Part shown: positions 21,061 to 26,611 of the stretch, piece by piece | Position numbering within the stretch: the stretch's first letter is position 1 | Layout: each line of letters opens with the position of its first letter | Translations under genes and position numbers: made by a program | Source of the DNA: Silene noctiflora | Lineage: Eukaryota > Streptophyta > Magnoliopsida > Caryophyllales > Caryophyllaceae | Reading direction: 5' to 3' | Length of the DNA stretch: 26,611 nucleotides | Assembly: GCA_009801015.1 (NCBI GenBank) | Contig: VHZZ01001891.1 | Span: forward strand, 59,519-86,129 | Notes under the pieces: generated by a model | What the model was told of the DNA's origin: nothing | What the model saw: only the letters and a program-made list of their open reading frames with translations | The model's database searches: none

Positions 21061-24000
21061 CTACAATGGCTGAGAGCTTCCTGTCTGTTGCTTGACACTG
21101 TCCTTCGGAAGCTGAGAAGACCCATCCGGCATCATCATTGTGGCTCCACCTGACGGCATGCCTTGATACTGAGAAGCAAGTACAGGCGCTTGAGGTTGAG
21201 TATAGTATATCTGGGGACGAGCCGGGTCACTAAACTCGTATGCGTAACCTGAAGCGGGAACAGTATTGGAAGCCACAGGTTGTGATGGGTGATGGATCTG
21301 AGAGTAAGCCATATATTGATGTTGCTGTGGTACGCCAGGTCCAGCGGTTGTAGTGTATACACCAGGGCCCATTTCAGGATTCGAAGCCTGCATGTTTATG
21401 TTCTGGGTCGGGTTATAGGTGGATGTAGTGATTAGGGCAGGATTAGGTAGGGCTTGGGTACGGTTAGAAGGGTTGGATGTCGGAGCTTCACCCATATTTG
21501 GCTGCGGCTGACCAACCATACTTGGCGGCGGCTGACCAATCATATTTGGCGGCGGCTGACCAATCATATTTGGCGGTGGCTGACCAATCATATTTGGCGG
21601 TGGCTGACCAACCATATTTGGCGGTGGCTGACCAACCATACTCGGCTGCGGCTGACCACCCATACTTGGCTGCGGTTGACCACCCATACTTGGCTGAGGC
21701 TGACCTGGCAAGCTGTAATTTTGAGCTTGAGCTTGCCCAGCTGGCACATAATACACGGGGTACTGATGGGGATGATTTAGCAGCTGCTGGGGTGGATAAT
21801 AGTAGGCTGGCATAGGCACAGCCCCGGAAGGATGATGGTGAACAAAATGCGCACCAGCCGGAATATACTGTTGTTGAGCCTGTGGTTGTGTTTGAGCCTG
21901 CTGCTGTGTTTGGGCATGATGCTGTTGCTGAAGCAACTGCTGTTGTTGGTGTCGCTGAAGCATTTGTTGCTGATACGGATCGTATTGAGGATGCAATGCA
22001 TACCCAGATTCTGAAACTTGTTGCACTTGAGTGCCTGGAGGAAATCTGTTGCCTCCAGAAGATAACTGACCACTTGGATCTTGGTATATGACCGGCCTTT
22101 GCCGAGCAATTGCACTTGAAAGACTACTATCACTGTAAAAAAAAACATCAGACTTCAGAAATTCAGATATTGATACATATAATCATCAACCATTTATATC
22201 CTCGTATCTATTTATATATTATACTACTCCATCTATTTACATTGTCCATATTTGATAACACCATCTCTTTGTAGCTCTACATATTTTGAAGAAATTAATT
22301 GCCAAAGTTGTAATCTGTCGACCACCAAACTCAAATGGTGACAATCGAAAAAGAGATACAGGTTACATCTCCTCTCTTACAAAGCTATTGATCACTCATA
22401 ACTTGGGCTTTTTAGGCACATACGGAGGAGAAGACAATATTTTTGGGACAAATCAAAATGACTATATAATCACTCTAATAGGGCCGTGTGTTTGATGTGT
22501 CTCTAAGTGTTGAACTAGGGTATCTTGTGAAGACTATTCAAGTATTGTATGAGAGGTAATATCATAGAGTCGGAGTAACACATGGCACTAAGGCTAAACC
22601 TCAGACACCACAATCAAACTTCAAAGACGATTGCACCTGAATGATTACTACTCCGTATCACTATCAGTCTATCACTGCAAGTCTGCAAGACACCATAAAT
22701 AATAAAAGCTCACCTTCAAAACAATATACTCCTAAGTCCTAATCGCCAATCAAATTTCATCTCCGGAAAACACTACCCTACTCACAAATATGCCATCTAC
22801 AACCTCGCTAATATCGTTATTTCACCTCAAATTCAAATTAAAGATAAATACCCAAATATGAATTTTCGATAACACAATCAAACAAAAATAATGTAGCAAT
22901 CAACAATCCACAAAGACAATAAAGTACTCCAGTAGTCTGGAAAAACATTCAAAATGTGAAAATCAAAGCAAGGAGTACTACCTAGAAACGGAATCAGGAG
23001 ACGGTAATTCAGCACTCAATTGCGGTTTTTGCTGAGAATTCAACCCCATAACACCAACACCTTGCCCCCCTACTTGCTGCTGTTGTTTCAACCTCTCATC
23101 CTCCACATAGACCCGATTCCCAAACTCCCCACCTCCGCCACCACTTCCACCACCACCTACCACTCCAGTAAACCCACCAACCACCACTCCACTCGGCGGA
23201 GACGTCATCACAACAAACCCCTCATCAACCCGCTTCACTCCCTGCCCTGCTCCTCCACCCACACCCATCTGCGCAAACCGCTCCTCAATTCCACCCTCAC
23301 TACCACCACCAGAAACCCTCTGTTCTGAAACCCTAGCACCCCCTTCATCCACATGAACCCTAATTTGCGGCAAATTCAAATTCGCCATAGTTGGCGAAGA
23401 CGCCGTGGATCCAAACGACGACGACGTTTCAATCATCGGCGATTCCGGCACCGATTGCACATCCTGTAAATTACCCAAATTAACCTTCTCCCCAATTTCC
23501 CCCTTGAAATTACCATTACTATCAGAATTCCCAAAATTAGGGTTTCCTCCCACATCACGATCCAACCCAAGCAAACAATCAATCGTATTCGGATCCGAAA
23601 ACCCACGACGAAGCTCATCCGTACTACCCCCACTCCCACCGCCGCCATTAAGCGCGTTAAGAAACCAATCATCAGACCCACCCGACCCGTCAAGCATACT
23701 CCCCATAGACTGAGCCCCATCCGGTTTAACCGGGAACAAAAACAACCGGATCCTACCCGGTTTACAATTCGGGTTGGAATTCGAATTAAAATTCAAGCGG
23801 TCGTATTCATCGATCATATTATCAAGATCTTCATCAGTAGAAACAGTAATCAGAGAATCAAGATCTTCGTTCGGAAGTTGGTATTTAAGCGTAAAGGGTT
23901 TATGAAGCGGCGGGTGAGGGAGCGTGAGAGACAAGCGCGTGAGAAGGTCGGAGAGTGTAGTAGTACGGTCAATGACGATCATACGCGTGTCGCCGTTGAT

Positions 24001-24219
24001 GTAACAGAGGGATTTTGTGTGTGGTCGGGGGACTATATGGCCGCCGTAACTGCACATGAGTCGGAGTTTGGAGGTGGTCTGGGGTTGTTGTTGTGGTGGT
24101 AGTTGGTCGTCAGGGTCGGTAGCGCGTGAGTTGTGAGGGGAGGAGGGTGTGGTGGTTGTTGTTGTGATGGGTGGGGTTGGTGTGGTGGGTGGGGGTTGTG
24201 CGGTGGTTGGTGGGTCCAT
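21061..24219 (-). CDS. PB1-domain protein, PAL OF QUIRKY-like (two exons, complete)
   Basis: Exon 1 is 24219-22982 and exon 2 is 22132-21061, joined across an 849-base GT-AG intron in phase 2 to give 769 residues. A PB1 (Phox/Bem1p) domain spans about residues 51-145: LRLMCSYGGHIVPRP, INGDTRMIVIDR, FTLKYQLPNEDLD and VSTDEDLDNMIDEYD, the last two forming the acidic OPCA motif that binds basic partners. The basic lysine of GGK seen in many plant members is H here. The N-terminus is Pro/Thr-rich, the middle has Gly-rich runs, and the C-terminal half has a Gln-rich tract (about 467-501) and nine GQPxPxMx repeats (556-627). The layout resembles Arabidopsis PAL OF QUIRKY/PDE331-type proteins, involved in receptor-kinase signalling in tissue morphogenesis; that assignment is inference from memory. 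No kinase domain is present, so it is not a Raf-like PB1 kinase. Confidence 0.9.
21490..21705 (-). repeat. Coding minisatellite, nine 24-base units
   Basis: Nine contiguous units encode GQPQPSMG, GQPQPSMG, GQPQPSMV, GQPPPNMV, three copies of GQPPPNMI, GQPPPSMV and GQPQPNMG. The array is exactly 216 bases, so changes in copy number keep the frame. The central GQPPPNM units are the most alike, as expected if the array expands from its middle. Confidence 0.92.
22227..22450. mobile_element. Degenerate Stowaway-like MITE in the PB1-gene intron
   Basis: TACTCCATCTATTTACATTG then TCCATATTTG at 22225-22254 looks like a left terminus, and AGACAATATTTTTGGGAC near 22432-22449 resembles the inner part of a matching right terminus. 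The outer right end is missing or altered, so limits are approximate. Confidence 0.35.
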
Positions 24220-24473
24220 GGTGGCGGTTGTGTAAATTGGAAGGGAATTGTTGACGGTTTTAAGGGAGGAATTAAATAGGGAGGGAGTAGGTGGGGTTTA
24301 GGTGTTGAGGGAAAGGAATTAAAACAGCTGGGAATGAGGTTTTTTTACCCTTTTTCGAAGGAGAAAGGAGGGGATTAGGGGATTTTGAGCGTGTATTCTT
24401 CACAGCTCACATCATTCTTCTTTGGTAAGACTCTTGTTTTAGTGAGGTTAAAAATGTGATTACTTGTTATTTA

Positions 24474-24556
24474 CTTTTTCCGTCTTATTAATTTGTTTAC
24501 CTTTTTTATTCTTTATAAATTCGTAAAGGTTTTAACAATTAAGAGAATGGAAGTTT
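24474..24556. mobile_element. Very short Stowaway-like MITE
   Basis: CTTTTTCCGTCTTATTAATT then TGTTTACCTTT on the left pairs with the right end, whose reverse complement reads CTTCCATTCTCTTAATTG then AAAACCTTT. It is built like the 87-base element at 10856-10942. TA precedes the left end; the right TA is not preserved. Confidence 0.5.
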
Positions 24557-24610
24557 TTCCTTAGATGTTTTTTTCCCGAGAGATTCCATCCTCCCATTTA
24601 CCTTCTTCTT

Positions 24611-24947
24611 AGGCTCCGTTGTCGGGCTACTTGATTTCTTTGCAAGTGTTTGACAAATAGCTTATTCGTTCAAATAAGCTACCTGAAATAAAATGTTACC
24701 TAGAGTAGCATTTGGGATTTCAGTTACCTGAAATAAATTATCTTCCATTTATTACGCCTTTAATCTATAATATTAAATAATTATCATATCCTTTTACGTC
24801 ATTTTACAATATCACATTTTCAGCTAGTTTGCTAAACATTTTTTTTTAATAACCAATTACCTTATCAACTCCTACTTTTCAGTTACCTTATCGATTACCT
24901 TTTCAAGTTCCAACTATCTTTTCAACTAATTTTACCAAACAGAGTCT
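24611..24947. mobile_element. MITE with AGGCTCCGTT-type ends
   Basis: The left end AGGCTCCGTT and the reverse complement of the right end AGACTCTGTTTGG are short inverted repeats; the right end continues TAAAATTAGTTGAAAAG. GCTACCTGAAATAAA / GTTACCTGAAATAAA and several TTACCTTxTC words repeat inside. Plant MITEs beginning GGCTCCGTTTGG are common, but I see no clear target duplication, so the superfamily stays open. Confidence 0.5.
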
Positions 24948-25425
24948 ACTCACCCCCTCAACGATTTCCCATTTATCCATCCACCACAAACATATAACCC
25001 ACAGGGCCTGCCCTTGGTCATCAAGAACTCCCCAACCATCACATACGATTTCTCCATGCCCACTTTTTCCTATATAAACCACCCCTCGTCTCTCCACCCC
25101 AATCGACTGAATAACACCTCAATGTGTGCCTCCATTTACCCTAAGATTTGATACCATGAACCTCTATACTTCAACTAGATGTGACTATCAAATCGAGTCA
25201 TGTCAAGTCAGATCGAATTGGATTCAAGTCATTTTCATATCGGGTTGTAAGTTGTTACTAGTCAATTGACGTTTTACTTAAAAAGGAAACAAATCATCAA
25301 AGTAGTCACTTAACTCGACAAATTTAATTATTAACTCACAATGATAAAACGACTTTGGTTTCAATCTCAAAACAGAAACCACATATACTTATGATATAGT
25401 TTCAACCAAACCGACCACCAATTTA

Positions 25426-25836
25426 CTCCCTTCATCCTAGTTAATAGTTTATACTTATTCTATTCTCTCATCGTAAAATAAAACAAGTGTAAATTTATTG
25501 AACGATACAAATTGTCTTCGATCCCGTAACTACCTAGCGCAGTTGATATACCATAATCCCAAAAATTACCTATCTCCATCATAATAATTGAAAACAATAA
25601 TCTTCTCATAAAGACCTTCTTTGTCTCGTTCGTCCCTGTGATCATTTATTTATCACGTAAATCCCTCTTATTTATATGATCGTCGATTCGTGGGTTATCA
25701 TCAATTCGTCACCAATATATAAAAGTAATTAACAACTACTCTTTTTTTGTTGTTGTTGTTGTTGTAACGTTCAAATGTCATCATTTAGGTTACACAAAAA
25801 TACGAGTAGAAGGTAAATAAATGATTACTAAGGGAA
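25426..25836. mobile_element. Stowaway-like termini, possibly nested
   Basis: CTCCCTTCATCCTAGTTAAT after TA (25424-25425) looks like a left end. GGTAAATAAATGATTACTAA then GGGAATA (25812-25838) looks like a right end. The right end pairs better with CGTCCCTGTGATCATTTATT at about 25631, so either the outer limits belong to one diverged element or two elements are nested. Confidence 0.4.
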
Positions 25837-26259
25837 TACGTTCATTTAGCAATAATACAAGACGTCAAAGCAAAGACAACAACAAATTTTTAGGGTAAAG
25901 TTAGATGTACTTACTCCATGTTTCGAGTACACGTCTTAAACGTTGTTGCATTTTAATGTGATGGTACATTCAATGAATTATTGGGTTTATTTGTTGATAT
26001 TTTTGATCTGTAAAGTTGATCACTTGCGCTTTCTAGTTTTTGGGTTGATTCGGTTACACAAGTATATTGTAAAACAGGTTAGTTTTATGACCGTTTATTT
26101 GTTTTATACTCGTATAATATTTGTGTAAAAGCGTTGATAAACACATTCTTTCATTGTTGATTCTATTGTTTCAAGTATTCGAGCTATTCTTGCTTAAGAC
26201 GGGTCTTGGTAAGGCTGAAATTGAATTTGAAGTTTCTGTTGTAAAAAGTGGACAGAGTA

Positions 26260-26611
26260 ATGGAGGCTGAAATTCGGGCGTATACAATTCAATCTCATGG
26301 AGTCAAATTAGCAAGAACACATCTTCATGATTGGATATTACTTGTATTTTTGGTGGGTATAGAAGTTGTTTTGAACATCATAGACCCGTTTTATCGCTTT
26401 GTCGGAAAGGATATGATGACTGATCTTAAGTATCCTTTCAAACCCAATACAATACCAGTATGGAGTGTTCCTGTAAGATCTATACTTCTACGCAGCAGTT
26501 CTTTTTTTCACTAGAATTACTCTGTATTTTTGTTTTAATTAACAAAAAATTGTGAGAAATTGCATTCATTTTGACAGATTTACACTGTTCTGCTGCCGAT
26601 TATCATTTTTG
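26260..26611 (+). CDS. Lipid phosphate phosphatase (LPP/PAP2 family), N-terminal part
   Basis: LPPs are integral membrane enzymes that remove phosphate from phosphatidic acid and related lipid phosphates, making diacylglycerol. Exon 1 is 26260-26472 (71 codons) with donor CCT|GTAAGA; exon 2 starts at 26578 after TTTGACAG and runs off the window at 26611. The protein begins [18 protein letters not shown] and continues with [10 protein letters not shown], a hydrophobic first membrane segment (about residues 25-42), then [20 protein letters not shown] and NTIPVWSVP, a strongly conserved plant LPP N-terminus. Exon 2 ([11 protein letters not shown]) starts the second membrane segment. I chose ATG at 26260 (gtaATGg) since the codons before it (GTG GAC AGA GTA) have no homologue. 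The catalytic motifs lie beyond the window. Which LPP isoform it is cannot be told. Confidence 0.92.

Larger units (their letters stand above)
24220..26259. promoter_or_regulatory. Divergent spacer with promoters of the PB1 gene and the LPP gene
   Basis: Start codons at 24219 (minus) and 26260 (plus) point outward over 2.0 kb. The PB1-gene leader side (24220-24420) is CT-rich on its coding strand, with CCCTATTTAATTCC about 55 bases before the start codon. Three MITE-like elements occupy much of the rest (24474-24556, 24611-24947, about 25426-25836). A clean TATATAAA lies at 25071-25078 on the plus strand, 1.2 kb before the LPP start; it could be the LPP TATA box only if the 5' UTR is long or has an intron. 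A (TTG)6 run is at about 25747-25764. Confidence 0.6.

Noticed and set aside
21490-21705. CRISPR-like array of regular short repeats
   Set aside because: The units are contiguous with no spacers, code in frame, and the genome is a plant.
21454-21815. Two plus-strand open frames over the PB1 gene with repetitive translations
   Set aside because: They mirror the 24-base coding minisatellite; the minus-strand frame is longer, spliced and contains the recognised protein.
23020-23713. Plus-strand open frames rich in Thr/His/Pro opposite PB1-gene exon 1
   Set aside because: They are antisense shadows of the Gly/Val/Pro-rich coding sequence.
24903-25097. Minus-strand frame of 64 codons starting ATGGAGAGACGAGG
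   Set aside because: No recognisable domain, and it runs into the right end of a MITE-like element.
26248-26259. Upstream extension of LPP from GTG at 26248
   Set aside because: It adds four residues only by a non-ATG start; the ATG at 26260 has a good context and matches family N-termini.

Overview
This is nuclear DNA from a flowering plant. The genes are split by many GT-AG introns, the intergenic DNA is AT-rich, and the proteins are clearly plant-type. Short DNA transposons and SINEs are scattered through the introns and spacers. The abundance of Stowaway-type ends related to GTCTCAATCATTTGTTTACC and of the ACGGAGTA motif makes me lean to a core eudicot, perhaps Caryophyllales, but that is only an impression.

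Layout. Positions 1-1879 form a repeat-rich flank with a Mutator-like MITE, a second inverted-repeat element and two SINE copies facing each other. Positions 1880-9309 (minus strand) hold a complete ten-exon gene for Elongator subunit 2 (ELP2), a double WD40 propeller of 829 residues in my model. Positions 9310-10400 are the shared head-to-head promoter region, with a Stowaway MITE near the ELP2 side and a telo-box just before the next gene. Positions 10401-18901 (plus strand) hold a complete fifteen-exon gene for SDA1, a nucleolar ribosome-biogenesis protein of 802 residues. Positions 18902-21060 are an intergenic stretch between converging genes and contain a non-autonomous Helitron with recognisable ends. 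Positions 21061-24219 (minus strand) hold a two-exon gene for a 769-residue PB1-domain protein with Q/P-rich low-complexity tails, resembling the PAL OF QUIRKY group. Positions 24220-26259 are a divergent spacer carrying MITE-like elements. From 26260 to the window edge (plus strand) are the first exon and part of the second of a lipid phosphate phosphatase (LPP/PAP2 family).

The four genes are ordinary housekeeping or signalling genes with no shared pathway that I can see. ELP2 acts in tRNA wobble-uridine modification and Elongator-linked transcription. SDA1 acts in 60S ribosome maturation. Both feed translation, so their head-to-head pairing is worth an expression check, but co-regulation is not shown by the sequence.

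I found no previously undescribed biological system. The interest lies in a well-resolved set of small transposons, some with intact target-site duplications, inside two essential genes, in a coding minisatellite of nine 24-base units in the PB1 gene, and in a telo-box that coincides with a five-codon upstream ORF in front of SDA1. Exon boundaries were inferred from reading-frame continuity, splice dinucleotides and recalled homologues. No alignment was run.
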